The translations under genes were made by a program, and so were the position numbers. DNA of 46,513 bases from Sporanaerobium hydrogeniformans (GTDB lineage Bacteria > Bacillota > Clostridia > Lachnospirales > Cellulosilyticaceae). The stretch covers positions 1-46,513 of the forward strand of contig NZ_PEDL01000021.1 in the NCBI RefSeq assembly GCF_002735925.1, written 5' to 3'. The notes beneath the pieces were generated by a model that searched no databases, was not told where the DNA came from, and worked only from the letters and a program-made list of their open reading frames with translations. Numbering within the stretch: position 1 is the stretch's first letter; each line of letters starts with the position of its first letter. Below, piece by piece: positions 37,198-46,212 of the stretch.

Positions 37198-38187
37198 TTA
37201 TTCCATGGTTCGCTTAAAGGAAGTTACATCTTCTTTTTTTAAGATCTGAATAGGATCCTTATACCAAGGACGTAGGCGAATACCTTGAGCTGCCATTATC
37301 GCACAGTAAACACTGTATTTTCCTTCATAGTCAGGTGGTTGTGTAATGATTCCATACAGTTTCCCCTTATGTAATGCCTCTAAATACTCTTCACTTTCAC
37401 TGACACCTACTACATAAATCTCTTCTTTTATTTCTAATTCCTCTATAGCCTCAAGTATCCCCATAGCCATATTACTGTCATGAGCAAAAATACCCTTTAG
37501 CTGAGGATTTTTATGAATGAGGTCTTTGGCAACTAATTTAGCTTTCCTTCTCTCCCAATTGCCATTTCCAATACCTACAATCTCAATTTGAGGATAAGCT
37601 GCTAGCTTCTCAACAAAGGTTTGTGTTCTAAAAATTTGTGCATCACTCCCTGGTGCACCTTCTATAATAGCAATCTCTCCTCCTTTTTCACCTAGCGCTT
37701 CAATAAAAAGCTCTGCTGCTAAAGCTGCTTCCTCTGAGCTACTGGCACCTACATAAGTCGTAATATATTGCAAAGAAATCGCATCAACTTGCATATTCAA
37801 ATTAATAACTGGTATATCTGCTTCTCTAACGCGTTTAAGGGGTGTTAATAATGACTTTGCATTGGTTGGACATAAGATAATAGCATCTACCTTTTGTGCA
37901 ATAAATTCATCGAGCTGCTTAGTTTGTACCTGTACATCCCAATCTGCATACTTCAAAATAAGCTCTATATCTTTTTCTGTTGCTGCTTCTTTCATATAAT
38001 GTGTAACACTTTTAAGGTATTCTGAATCTTCAGATGCAAGTGTTGCTCCTATAACAATTCTTTTGTTTTCTTTTTTTTCTTGTTGCGTAATTGCTATTTC
38101 TTTGTCTTTTGTTTCATAACTCCACACTCCTAAGGTAAAGCATATGGCTATTATTAAATAGATTACTATTCTCCTGTGTCTCATCAC
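37198..38187 (-). CDS. Membrane-anchored sugar-binding sensor protein (XylFII-like)
   Basis: 329-residue Peripla_BP_4 protein with an N-terminal uncleaved helix (about 6-23) and no lipobox. The ligand-binding fold covers the rest (IGATLASEDSEYLKS, DAIILCPTNAKSLL, GIFAHDSNMAMG). It is encoded 10 bp before the kinase stop/after the kinase gene in the same operon. The arrangement resembles the XylFII-LytS-YesN xylose sensors of clostridia, where an anchored binding protein presents the sugar to the kinase. GTG at 38187 and ATG at 38184 are both possible starts after AGGAG. It is distinct from the lipoprotein used for transport. Confidence 0.82.
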   Translation of the reverse strand: MMRHRRIVIYLIIAICFTLGVWSYETKDKEIAITQQEKKENKRIVIGATLASEDSEYLKSVTHYMKEAATEKDIELILKYADWDVQVQTKQLDEFIAQKVDAIILCPTNAKSLLTPLKRVREADIPVINLNMQVDAISLQYITTYVGASSSEEAALAAELFIEALGEKGGEIAIIEGAPGSDAQIFRTQTFVEKLAAYPQIEIVGIGNGNWERRKAKLVAKDLIHKNPQLKGIFAHDSNMAMGILEAIEELEIKEEIYVVGVSESEEYLEALHKGKLYGIITQPPDYEGKYSVYCAIMAAQGIRLRPWYKDPIQILKKEDVTSFKRTME

Positions 38188-38196
38188 CTTTATCTC

Positions 38197-40047
38197 CTAT
38201 CCCAGACTTTGTTCTATAATAGGAAGTGTAAGTATTGCGGTTGTACCTACACCTAATTCACTTGTATATGTAATACCATATTCCTCACCAAAGTATAACT
38301 TAATACGCTCATTTACATTTTTAACTCCAATGCCTGACCCACTGCTATTATCAAATCTAGAAGCTTTCACCAAAATGTCTTTACACATGTTTTCGTTCAT
38401 ACCATTACCGTCATCTGTAATCTTAACCTTAAGATAATCTGCCTTTTTATAAGCTATAATACTCACATGTCCCTTCCCTCTTTTTTTCTTAATACCATGA
38501 TAAATACAGTTTTCTACAATAGGTTGTAAAATCAATTTAATGGTTTTGCAGTATCTCACTTCATCACTTAATGTAATGGTATATTCAAATTTGTCCACAT
38601 AGCGCATGCTTTGAATAATTAAATAATTTCTTACATGCTCTAACTCATCTTGTATACCAATAAACTCACTTCCTCGATTAAGCGAAATACGAAAAAGCTT
38701 AGCTAATGCCTCTGTCATAGGAACAATGTTTTTATTTTGTGCCTCTGCCATCCATATAATTGAATCCAGTGTGTTATACAAAAAGTGAGGATTGATTTGG
38801 GCTTGTAATGCTTGCAATTCATATTTACGTTTATCTTCTTGCTCATTTACTACTTCTGCCATCAAATTTTTAATACGCTTTAACATGCCATTAAAACTCT
38901 TTGCTAACATGCCTGTTTCATCATTTCTAAAAATTTCTACTGTTACATCTAAATTTCCTTCATCTGCTAAATCCATATGTTCCTTTAGATGGATAATAGG
39001 CTTTACAATTTCTATAAGGAGGCTATTAAGTACTAGTATAATAATAATAAGTAGTAGCATTACCAATAATACAATAAAGAAAGTAGTCTTATACATGGAA
39101 TTTGTCAAGGCTGGAATAGATGTCATGTGCACAAGCTTCCACTCTGTTCCTAGTATAGGCCGATAAACCGCTTGATACTTGACACCATTTCTCCAAATGG
39201 TAAAATCATCTCTTTTAGTCTTTTCTAAAGCACTGTTGATGGCTGTAATGAGTTTAGGTTCTCTTAGGTCATTCATACCTCTATACAACTCTCCTTGTGT
39301 ATAAACAACTTCACCCTTTTCATTTAAAATCCATAAGTCTCCTCCATTGCTATTATAAACAGCATTACATATTTCTGTAATACGATTAAGATTAATATCT
39401 ATCAAGATAACACCTAAAAAAGTCCCATCCTCATAGCTGCTAATCACTTTGCTTAGTGAAATATTGGGTTCTGTATTTCCTACTAAGAAATCATGCTCAG
39501 AAGGCCCTAAAATAACGAGTTGTTGAGGGTTAGCTACAGCTTTTTGATACCATTCATACTGGCTATAGTCCTTAATCAAGTTTAAAGAAGAGTAAATACT
39601 CTTCTTTAATAATAATCTTTCTTTACCAAAAATCATAACTGTTGAAACATCTGAACGACTATTTAAGGGATAACTAAATAGTTTTAAACTCATTTCGAAA
39701 TTTTTCATATACTCTTTTGAAAGTTGATAACGGTAATCACCAGCTTGTTCATTCTGTTTTTCAGCAATAAGATAATTTTGTAAATAGTAATTATAATTAG
39801 CCTCATTAGCGATGGCTCCTAGCTCATCAAAATAATTATTTAATTGGCTATTGGTATGATTAAGTAGTTTTTGAGTATAGATAATATGCTCTTTTCTAAT
39901 ATTTTTACCAAACACCCCAATAAAAATCCCACTCGCTACTAAAAGACAAAGAACAATAAGTCCTGAAACCATTAACAAAATCCTATTTTTGATACCTATA
40001 TGCTGCTGTTTTTCCCTCCATTTTTCTAGCAACACTTTAGTCTGCAT
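38197..40047 (-). CDS. YesM/LytS-type sensor histidine kinase
   Basis: 616-residue membrane kinase. A helix near 25-47, an extracellular sensor region (about 50-310), a second helix near 322-345, a HAMP domain, the His_kinase motif with phosphoacceptor H421 in QINPHFLYNTL, and a GHKL ATPase with ITDDGNGM and GSGIGVKNVNERI are in order. GAGGTGA lies 6 bp before the ATG. It is encoded between its response regulator and the membrane-anchored binding protein, and presumably detects the sugar bound by that protein. Confidence 0.92.
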   Translation of the reverse strand: MQTKVLLEKWREKQQHIGIKNRILLMVSGLIVLCLLVASGIFIGVFGKNIRKEHIIYTQKLLNHTNSQLNNYFDELGAIANEANYNYYLQNYLIAEKQNEQAGDYRYQLSKEYMKNFEMSLKLFSYPLNSRSDVSTVMIFGKERLLLKKSIYSSLNLIKDYSQYEWYQKAVANPQQLVILGPSEHDFLVGNTEPNISLSKVISSYEDGTFLGVILIDINLNRITEICNAVYNSNGGDLWILNEKGEVVYTQGELYRGMNDLREPKLITAINSALEKTKRDDFTIWRNGVKYQAVYRPILGTEWKLVHMTSIPALTNSMYKTTFFIVLLVMLLLIIIILVLNSLLIEIVKPIIHLKEHMDLADEGNLDVTVEIFRNDETGMLAKSFNGMLKRIKNLMAEVVNEQEDKRKYELQALQAQINPHFLYNTLDSIIWMAEAQNKNIVPMTEALAKLFRISLNRGSEFIGIQDELEHVRNYLIIQSMRYVDKFEYTITLSDEVRYCKTIKLILQPIVENCIYHGIKKKRGKGHVSIIAYKKADYLKVKITDDGNGMNENMCKDILVKASRFDNSSGSGIGVKNVNERIKLYFGEEYGITYTSELGVGTTAILTLPIIEQSLG

Positions 40048-40074
40048 GGAATCACCTCTCTTTACTTCTTTTCC

Positions 40075-41667
40075 TTAGCGTATCAGTCTAAAATCAGATG
40101 GTGACATCCCTGAATACTTTTTGAAAGAAATACTAAAATAATGTGGGTTAGAAAAACCAATTTCATATGCGATTTCATAAGTACGTTTATCTGTTGTTTT
40201 TAGAAGCTGCATAGCTTTTTTCATACGTACATCTGTTAAATAATCCGTAAAATTAATGCTCGTTTCTTTTTTGAACAAAGCACTTAAATAACCTGTACTT
40301 ACGCCTACATGTCCTGCTACCGTTGCTAAACAAAGCTGCGTATCCGTATAATTTTCTTCGATAAAATCCTTAACCGTTTCAATGAGTATTTGGCCACTAT
40401 GAGATTGCAAACGATGTAGCTCCTTGGCAATCTTCAGCGAAAAAACCAATATCCCTTCTTGTAGTTTTTCTAATGAGCTTACATGCTCTAAGCTATTATA
40501 AAGCCTAATTCCCTCATTCCATACTTCAAGTGGTAATTCCTTTATACTGGATAGCTCCTTAAGTAAACAAGTGATTACTTCAATAAAAATCATCTTAATA
40601 TTAGAACTTGATAGATTCTTTGAATGAATAAGTATATCAAAAATACCCTGTAGGGATTCTTCAATATCTTTAGTTTGTAAAAATTTAATACTATAAATAA
40701 GTGTTTTTATTTCATCAAATGGATAAAAGAAAGATTTTTCAATGTAATTTAAATCACTAATATCATAAACACGATTACTGCCTAAAGAGTATTTACAGTC
40801 AAGTGCTATATCTGCCTCTTTATAGGACTGGTAGATATCCTTTATATCCGAAACAATTGTACCAATAGCACATGTTATATCTACCTTAAGAATACTATAA
40901 ACAGCTTTTTGAATCACCTGAAGTGTCCTATATATAATATCCCGGGCATCATCTTGAATATCATCTACATTAAAAACTACAATAATATGATGGTTATAAT
41001 CTCCAAAAATGCAGTGCTGATTGCCCACACTATCTTGGGTAACATTTTTCATAGTAAATTCAAAGAGCTCCCTGTCCCCATAGGAAACTTGAGTTAAATC
41101 TGCTTCTATAATCCCTACTACATAGTTATCTCCCTTTAAAGGTAGCTCAAGGTTCCGTATACCTTCTTCAATGTTTTTGCCTTTTCCATAGGGTGTACAC
41201 ACTAAAGAATATAAAAATTTCTCTCTTAAAGCAGGCATACTTTGAAGGACTTGTTCACGCATTTTAGCTATGTATTTTTTCTGAGTTTCTTCTATACGAA
41301 GTTTCTTACAGATTTCCTTCATTTTAGTATACAGGGTTGATGCTCCTACTGGCTTTAGAATATAGTTTTTAACACCTAAGTCCACTGACTCCTTAGCATA
41401 TTCAAAATCCTCATGCCCTGTTAGTACAACAATATGGGTCTTAGGATAATCTCTTGTTACAATACGTGAAAGCTCTAATCCATCCATAAAAGGCATCACA
41501 ATATCTGTCAGTATTAAATCTACCTTGCAATTTTTACAAATTTCAAGTGCTTCGATACCATCTTCTGCTTGATAGATACGTGTAAAACCTAATGACCCCC
41601 AATCAATAATAGTGGCAATGGACTGTCTAACAAGTGCCTCATCATCTACAATAAGTAGTGTATACAT
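40075..41667 (-). CDS. YesN-type AraC-family response regulator
   Basis: 530-residue response regulator. The receiver domain (1-120) has D8/D9, phosphoacceptor D55 in LILTDIVMP, T in VLTGHED and K in YILKPVG. The AraC DNA-binding domain occupies about the last 100 residues (VAGHVGVSTGYLSALFKKE, then IAYEIGFSNPHYFSISF). AGGGGGAAAGGT precedes the ATG, 10 bp after the activator gene. It probably drives transcription of the RbsBAC-UROD-RhaM genes that follow. Confidence 0.92.
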   Translation of the reverse strand: MYTLLIVDDEALVRQSIATIIDWGSLGFTRIYQAEDGIEALEICKNCKVDLILTDIVMPFMDGLELSRIVTRDYPKTHIVVLTGHEDFEYAKESVDLGVKNYILKPVGASTLYTKMKEICKKLRIEETQKKYIAKMREQVLQSMPALREKFLYSLVCTPYGKGKNIEEGIRNLELPLKGDNYVVGIIEADLTQVSYGDRELFEFTMKNVTQDSVGNQHCIFGDYNHHIIVVFNVDDIQDDARDIIYRTLQVIQKAVYSILKVDITCAIGTIVSDIKDIYQSYKEADIALDCKYSLGSNRVYDISDLNYIEKSFFYPFDEIKTLIYSIKFLQTKDIEESLQGIFDILIHSKNLSSSNIKMIFIEVITCLLKELSSIKELPLEVWNEGIRLYNSLEHVSSLEKLQEGILVFSLKIAKELHRLQSHSGQILIETVKDFIEENYTDTQLCLATVAGHVGVSTGYLSALFKKETSINFTDYLTDVRMKKAMQLLKTTDKRTYEIAYEIGFSNPHYFSISFKKYSGMSPSDFRLIR

Positions 41668-41677
41668 ACCTTTCCCC

Positions 41678-43882
41678 CTAAAAAATCATATGTTCCATAT
41701 AAAACTCATTAAAGTTCTTATTTGTAGAAAGATTTACTTCCTCCGCTACTTTACCAATATGCTCTACATTCTCTTCAGCCTCTTTATGAGTGCCATAATA
41801 AATCGCACCACCTAAGGAACTATTACCAACAATCTTTATTTTATTTTTAAAAGCTTCTGGGAATAAACCTATCGTAATGGCTTTATCTTTGTCTAAATTA
41901 AATCCAAATCCCCCTGCTAAGTAGACTGTTTCAACTTGGTCATAGGTCACACCATAGCTTTCTAAAAGGATTTCTATCCCTGTACGAATAGCTGATTTAG
42001 CCAGTTGAATTTCTCTTATATCCTTTTGTGTTAAAACAATCGACTCTCCATCTAAGGTAGTAGCAATAGGGTATCCTTCCTCAAAGTAGTCCTCTTCTAA
42101 TAAACCGGTTTCATCAATAAGCTCCTGTTTAACTAACTCTGCTACTAGTTCAATAACACCTGTTCCACATAAACCAGCAGGTGGTTTCTGACCGATTGTT
42201 TCATACTGCATAGTACCTTCTTTAAAATGAACACGGGAAATAGCCCCTTCTATACTTCCTGTGCCCCATAAAATATTACCACCTTCAAAAGCAGGTCCTG
42301 CCGCTGTCGCTGCACAAATAATTTTATCCTTGTTCCCAAGTGCCATTTCACCATTTGTACCAAGATCTACAAATAATGCTACCTCTTGACGTGTTTCAAA
42401 ATGACATGCTAAAAGTCCCGCTACAATATCACCTCCTACATAGGTAGAAATACCTGGTAGCAGGATTACTTCACACTCTAGATCTTCTCTCCCTAAAATT
42501 TCCTTAAAAGATCCTCTAATAGTACCAATATTAACAGGTGTAAAAGGAAAAACACCTAATGTTTCACAGGAATATCCCATGAGTAAATGTCCCATGGTAG
42601 TATTGCATCCTATCACAACTCGCTTAATGCGCTCTTTTGAAATATTTCCTTTTTTAATAACTACTTCTATGCCTTGCCATAGATCCTGCCTGATAAGCTC
42701 TTGAAGGACTTTTCCTTTTCCCTCATTTGATGCTTGGATACGTGAAATAACATCTGCACCATACGCTCTTTGCCTATTTACTGCACTTGTAATGTCCGTC
42801 ATTTTACCAGTAGCTTCCTCTACTATTCCTACTGCTAGGGTAGTGGTTCCTATATCTATAGCAATTATATAGTCTTTTTCTATTCTATTATCTACTTCAC
42901 TTTGTTCTAGAGCTACCTTATTCTCTTCTTCATAGTGTGTTAACACTTCAAAATGGGCATCTGCACGTAATACTTCTACTGTTAAAGGCTGTTGAACTTG
43001 TGCCATACATGCTAACCGATAGCCTTGATTTATTTCCGATTCCATTAACTTTTTAGAATCTGCTTCTGTTAAAGGAAGCTCACCAGAAACTACCCTTACT
43101 TTACATTTCCCACACACTCCTTTACCTGAGCAAATGGCATTAGGAAATATCTTATTTCTACGTAATACTTCTAATAAATTTTCACCTTTTTTACAGCTTA
43201 TTTTATGAGACCCCTCTTCATTCAGCACTTCTATCTGAACAGTTGGAATCCTCCTGTTCTTGCAATTTATGCTTGGACATTTACTACAATCATGCTGTAT
43301 TTCAAATAATTTTTCATCCTCGCTTAAAACCAATACATAGCCAATGGTCTTTACAGGATTAAACATATAACCATCAGATAAGTCAATGTTTAATCTTTCT
43401 TTAAGTTGCAAGCTTTCCCATATTTTCTTTTGAAATGTCATAGGGATATCATGAGGTGCTTCTAAACGTTTTTCTATGCCTCTCTTATGTTTTGCACACA
43501 CTTGCCTGATAGATTCTTCCATCCCTTTTTCCATAGAAAAAAGATAAGCATCTGCTATGGCATCTACTAACATCCCTTTTAGATAATCCCCTTCTTTAAA
43601 TAGAGCATTGCTGTACTGTGTAACCTTATTTCCTATAGTAAGTGCTACATAAATACATTCTTTTTTCCCTTGTAATGCTTCAATATCTCTTTCCTCACAT
43701 GTTTTCTCTACTCCAAAAACCCCATAAGGCTCAAGGAGTGATAAAACGTTTTGTTTTACTTCCTCGTATTCTTCTACAACTTCTTCATAAATATCACTTT
43801 CTTTATAACAATCAATCAGTTTAAAAACTTCTTCTTGTTTAATAACATTCTCAAACTGCTTTACAATAGTTATATCACTCAT
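41678..43882 (-). CDS. Corrinoid-activating Fe-S ATPase fused to a MetH-activation-like domain
   Basis: 734 residues. From about 216 to 305 a [2Fe-2S] ferredoxin domain carries the cysteines of ICSGKGVCGKCK and RLACMAQ. From about 340 to 700 follows a RACE/RamA-type ASKHA ATPase domain (DUF4445), with DIGTTTLAVG, DLGTNGE, AAGPAFEGG and LAGGFGF. These proteins use ATP and low-potential electrons to reduce inactive Co(II) corrinoid proteins. Unusually, residues 1-195 resemble the cobalamin-dependent methionine synthase activation domain (LNIDLSDGYMFNPVKTIGY), ending in a cysteine cluster CSKCPSINCKNRR. AGGAGGT precedes the ATG. It is encoded 83 bp after the corrinoid-protein gene, its probable client. 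Confidence 0.9.
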   Translation of the reverse strand: MSDITIVKQFENVIKQEEVFKLIDCYKESDIYEEVVEEYEEVKQNVLSLLEPYGVFGVEKTCEERDIEALQGKKECIYVALTIGNKVTQYSNALFKEGDYLKGMLVDAIADAYLFSMEKGMEESIRQVCAKHKRGIEKRLEAPHDIPMTFQKKIWESLQLKERLNIDLSDGYMFNPVKTIGYVLVLSEDEKLFEIQHDCSKCPSINCKNRRIPTVQIEVLNEEGSHKISCKKGENLLEVLRRNKIFPNAICSGKGVCGKCKVRVVSGELPLTEADSKKLMESEINQGYRLACMAQVQQPLTVEVLRADAHFEVLTHYEEENKVALEQSEVDNRIEKDYIIAIDIGTTTLAVGIVEEATGKMTDITSAVNRQRAYGADVISRIQASNEGKGKVLQELIRQDLWQGIEVVIKKGNISKERIKRVVIGCNTTMGHLLMGYSCETLGVFPFTPVNIGTIRGSFKEILGREDLECEVILLPGISTYVGGDIVAGLLACHFETRQEVALFVDLGTNGEMALGNKDKIICAATAAGPAFEGGNILWGTGSIEGAISRVHFKEGTMQYETIGQKPPAGLCGTGVIELVAELVKQELIDETGLLEEDYFEEGYPIATTLDGESIVLTQKDIREIQLAKSAIRTGIEILLESYGVTYDQVETVYLAGGFGFNLDKDKAITIGLFPEAFKNKIKIVGNSSLGGAIYYGTHKEAEENVEHIGKVAEEVNLSTNKNFNEFYMEHMIF

Positions 43883-43917
43883 ATCTATTACCTCCTAAGC
43901 TAAAATCAATAAGCCAC

Positions 43918-43950
43918 AAATGGGCACTACAGAATCTGTAGTACCCATTT
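43918..43950 (-). terminator. Strong hairpin between corrinoid protein and activator genes
   Basis: On the minus strand AAATGGG plus ACTACAG pairs through one G-U pair with CTGTAGT plus CCCATTT, a stem of about 15 bp with a 3-nt loop. There is no T-run. It probably protects or processes the message 3' end, or attenuates transcription, so the activator is made at a lower level than the corrinoid protein. Confidence 0.6.
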
Positions 43951-43964
43951 ACTTTCACTATTTC

Positions 43965-44609
43965 TTATCCTACTTTTTCTATTACAGCTTTTTTAGCCAC
44001 TTCTGCACAAGTCGTTGCATCAGGTGTATAATAATCTGCACCAATTTGCTCAGCAAAACTTTCACTTACTGGTGCACCACCTACCATGACAATATATTTA
44101 TCCCTTAAACCTTTTTCATTTAATGCCTCAATAACTGTTTTCATACTTGGCATTGTTGTTGTAAGTAGTGCTGACATACAAATAATGTCTGCTTCCACTT
44201 CTTCTGCTTTGCTAATAAAGTCTTCTGCTTCTACATCAACACCGATATCATGGATCTCAAGACCAGCACCTTTTAACATCATAACAACTAAGTTTTTACC
44301 GATATCATGAAGGTCACCTTTTACTGTACCAACGATCGCTTTTCCAATAGGTTTATTACCAACTTCTATAAGCTTAGGCTCTAAGATAGCTACACCTGCA
44401 TTCATTGCTCGTGCTGCTACTAAAACCTCTGGTACGAAAACATCATTATTTTTAAACTTTTCACCGATAATCATCATACCAGATAATAGACCCTCGTTTA
44501 GAATCTTTTTAGGATCTATACCTTCATCTAAAGCCTGTTGTACTAAAACCTTTACATTCTTTGCTCTTCCTTTTTGTAGTAATTCAGATATTTCTCCTAA
44601 AATCTCCAT
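43965..44609 (-). CDS. Cobalamin-binding corrinoid methyltransfer protein (MtaC/MttC-like)
   Basis: 214-residue methyl-carrier protein. The N-terminal helical cap (about 1-85, MetH-cap type) is followed by a Rossmann-like cobalamin-binding domain with GDLHDIGKN, where H101 is the lower axial cobalt ligand, and further family blocks SALLTTTMPSM and VGGAPVSESFAEQIGAD. It carries a methyl group on cobalt between methyltransferases. AGGAGG lies 9 bp before the ATG. It is the first gene of the cluster, followed by its activator, and is transcribed divergently from the PocR-type regulator. Sequence alone does not tell which methyl donor it serves. Confidence 0.94.
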   Translation of the reverse strand: MEILGEISELLQKGRAKNVKVLVQQALDEGIDPKKILNEGLLSGMMIIGEKFKNNDVFVPEVLVAARAMNAGVAILEPKLIEVGNKPIGKAIVGTVKGDLHDIGKNLVVMMLKGAGLEIHDIGVDVEAEDFISKAEEVEADIICMSALLTTTMPSMKTVIEALNEKGLRDKYIVMVGGAPVSESFAEQIGADYYTPDATTCAEVAKKAVIEKVG

Positions 44610-44657
44610 ATTATGTACCTCCTATAGAATCATTTATAAATTATTACTTTTATACTA

Positions 44658-44663
44658 ATTATA
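44658..44663 (-). promoter_or_regulatory. Candidate -10 box of corrinoid cluster
   Basis: A perfect TATAAT on the minus strand lies 49 bp before the corrinoid-protein ATG. I see no acceptable -35 box at 16-18 bp, which suits a promoter that needs an activator. Confidence 0.45.
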
Positions 44664-44706
44664 CAGAATAAATAAAATGATTTTTTGTATTTTTTTTAGA
44701 AATATG

Positions 44707-44736
44707 TTACTTTTTTTATATTTTCCATGGTATAAT
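44707..44736 (+). promoter_or_regulatory. Promoter of the PocR/AraC regulator gene
   Basis: TTACTT (44707-44712), an 18-bp spacer and a perfect TATAAT (44731-44736) lie about 40 bp before the plus-strand ATG. Confidence 0.55.
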
Positions 44737-44776
44737 TTTATAAATAACTTTTTATTACACAAAGGAGCTGCTTGCA

Positions 44777-46027
44777 ATGAAACCCTATCTTTATACAATT
44801 GTAGAAAAGAAAAAACTAAGAGAAATGCTAGAAGCTTTTGAAGCCTGTTTAAACTTACCTATTCAGGTTATTGATGAGCATGGTGATATTTTAGAGGCCT
44901 GTGGTAATACTACTCCTTTTTGTAGTATTGTAAAAGGCTTTTTACCTAAAAATGACTCCTGTGAAAAAATACATATCGCAGCTAGTAAAAAGGCTATTGA
45001 ACTAGGTGAAACTTATATTTTTTCCTGCCATGCCAATCTTAATCATATTGTTTTTCCTCTACTTAATAAAGGAGTATTTTTTGCCTCTATTTTAGTTGGA
45101 CCTTTTCTTATGGACAAACCCGACTCACTTCTTATAGCCGATGTTGCACATAGATATGCAATAGGAACCGATGACCTTCTAGAACTATATGATACGTCTT
45201 ATTCCATTCGTGTCATTGCTCCAGCTTTAGTTACACATATCAGTAAACTACTTTATTTCTTATTTTATAATCTTATTTCAGACAGTCAAAAGCAATTTAT
45301 GGATAATCAAGATAAATTCCATCAGCAATCTAAAATCAATGAATCCATTCAAATGTACAAAACCTTTGATATTACTAATAAAACTTCTTATCCTTACGAA
45401 AAAGAAAAAGAACTTATTAGTAAAGTCAAGGTAGGGAATATTCAAGAAGCCAAAAGTATTCTCAATGATTTATTAGGTTATGTTCTGTTCTCTGAAGGTA
45501 ATAGTCTTGATATTTTAAAGACAAGAGCTGTGGAGCTCTGCTCTCTTCTTTCACGTGCTGCTATAGAAGGTGGGGGGGCTACTGATACCATCTTAAAAAT
45601 TAGTAATCAATTTTTAAAATCCCTTCAAGAAATTACAGATTTTGAAATCTTATGTTCTAAACTCCAAGAAGCAGTAGAGGTTTTTGTTGAAAGTAGTTTT
45701 AACTATACTCCTACTAAAAGTAATGATCGTGTTAAAAAAGCCGTTGCCTATATCTCTAAAAATTTTTCTCATGCTATTTCTTTAGAAGAAGTAGCAGAAC
45801 ATGTAAATCTTAATCCTACTTATTTTTCAAGTATTTTTAAGCAGTATAGTGGTTCTTCCTTTAGGGAATACCTCAATATGGTACGTATAGAGGAAAGTAA
45901 ACGACTCCTTTCCAATACGGACTATACAATTATTGATATTGCTATAGCAGTAGGTTTTGAAGATCAAAGTTATTTTTCTAAAGTCTTCAAAAAATATACT
46001 GGTCTTACTCCCAAACAATATCGTTAA
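44777..46027 (+). CDS. AraC-family regulator with PocR sensor domain
   Basis: 416 residues, the only substantial plus-strand gene. Residues about 10-170 match the PocR ligand-binding domain, with the typical cysteine layout (FCSIVK, DSCEKIH, YIFSCHANL) and the HIVFPLL and GVFFASILVGPF strands. PocR domains are predicted to sense small hydrocarbon-type molecules and occur in regulators of corrinoid-dependent pathways such as propanediol use. The C-terminal AraC double helix-turn-helix covers about 315-416 (LEEVAEHVNLNPTYFSSIF, then IDIAIAVGFEDQSYFSK). AAAGGAG lies 9 bp before the ATG. Divergent from the corrinoid-protein gene, it is the natural candidate activator of that cluster. Confidence 0.92.
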   Translation: MKPYLYTIVEKKKLREMLEAFEACLNLPIQVIDEHGDILEACGNTTPFCSIVKGFLPKNDSCEKIHIAASKKAIELGETYIFSCHANLNHIVFPLLNKGVFFASILVGPFLMDKPDSLLIADVAHRYAIGTDDLLELYDTSYSIRVIAPALVTHISKLLYFLFYNLISDSQKQFMDNQDKFHQQSKINESIQMYKTFDITNKTSYPYEKEKELISKVKVGNIQEAKSILNDLLGYVLFSEGNSLDILKTRAVELCSLLSRAAIEGGGATDTILKISNQFLKSLQEITDFEILCSKLQEAVEVFVESSFNYTPTKSNDRVKKAVAYISKNFSHAISLEEVAEHVNLNPTYFSSIFKQYSGSSFREYLNMVRIEESKRLLSNTDYTIIDIAIAVGFEDQSYFSKVFKKYTGLTPKQYR

Positions 46028-46050
46028 ACCTGATCATTTTTATACAAAAA

Positions 46051-46091
46051 AGCTGTGCTCAAGACTTTATGACTTAAGCACAGCTCTTTTT
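46051..46091 (+). terminator. Terminator of the PocR/AraC regulator gene
   Basis: AGCTGTGCT (46051-46059) pairs with AGCACAGCT (46077-46085), with a further AAG/CTT pairing after a mismatch, followed by CTTTTT on the plus strand. A run of A on the other side allows function in both directions. Confidence 0.8.
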
Positions 46092-46112
46092 ACTTTAAGA
46101 AAAATATACTAA

Positions 46113-46136
46113 CAAAAAAACACCCTCAAGGGTGTT
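46113..46136 (-). terminator. rRNA operon terminator
   Basis: On the minus strand AACACCCT and AGGGTGTT form an 8-bp stem with a 2-nt loop (46119-46136), followed by seven or eight T. It lies about 80 bp past the 23S 3' end and closes the rRNA operon. Confidence 0.8.
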
Positions 46137-46212
46137 ATGTTTTCTTATACTCTCAAAAACAAATACTACGACATATTCTGTTTTAACCGTTGTGATGGTC
46201 ATACCATCTTAT

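Noticed and set aside
44610-44776. Cobalamin riboswitch before the corrinoid-protein gene
   Set aside because: The 167-bp divergent gap is very AT-rich and has no B12-box-like or multi-helix structure.
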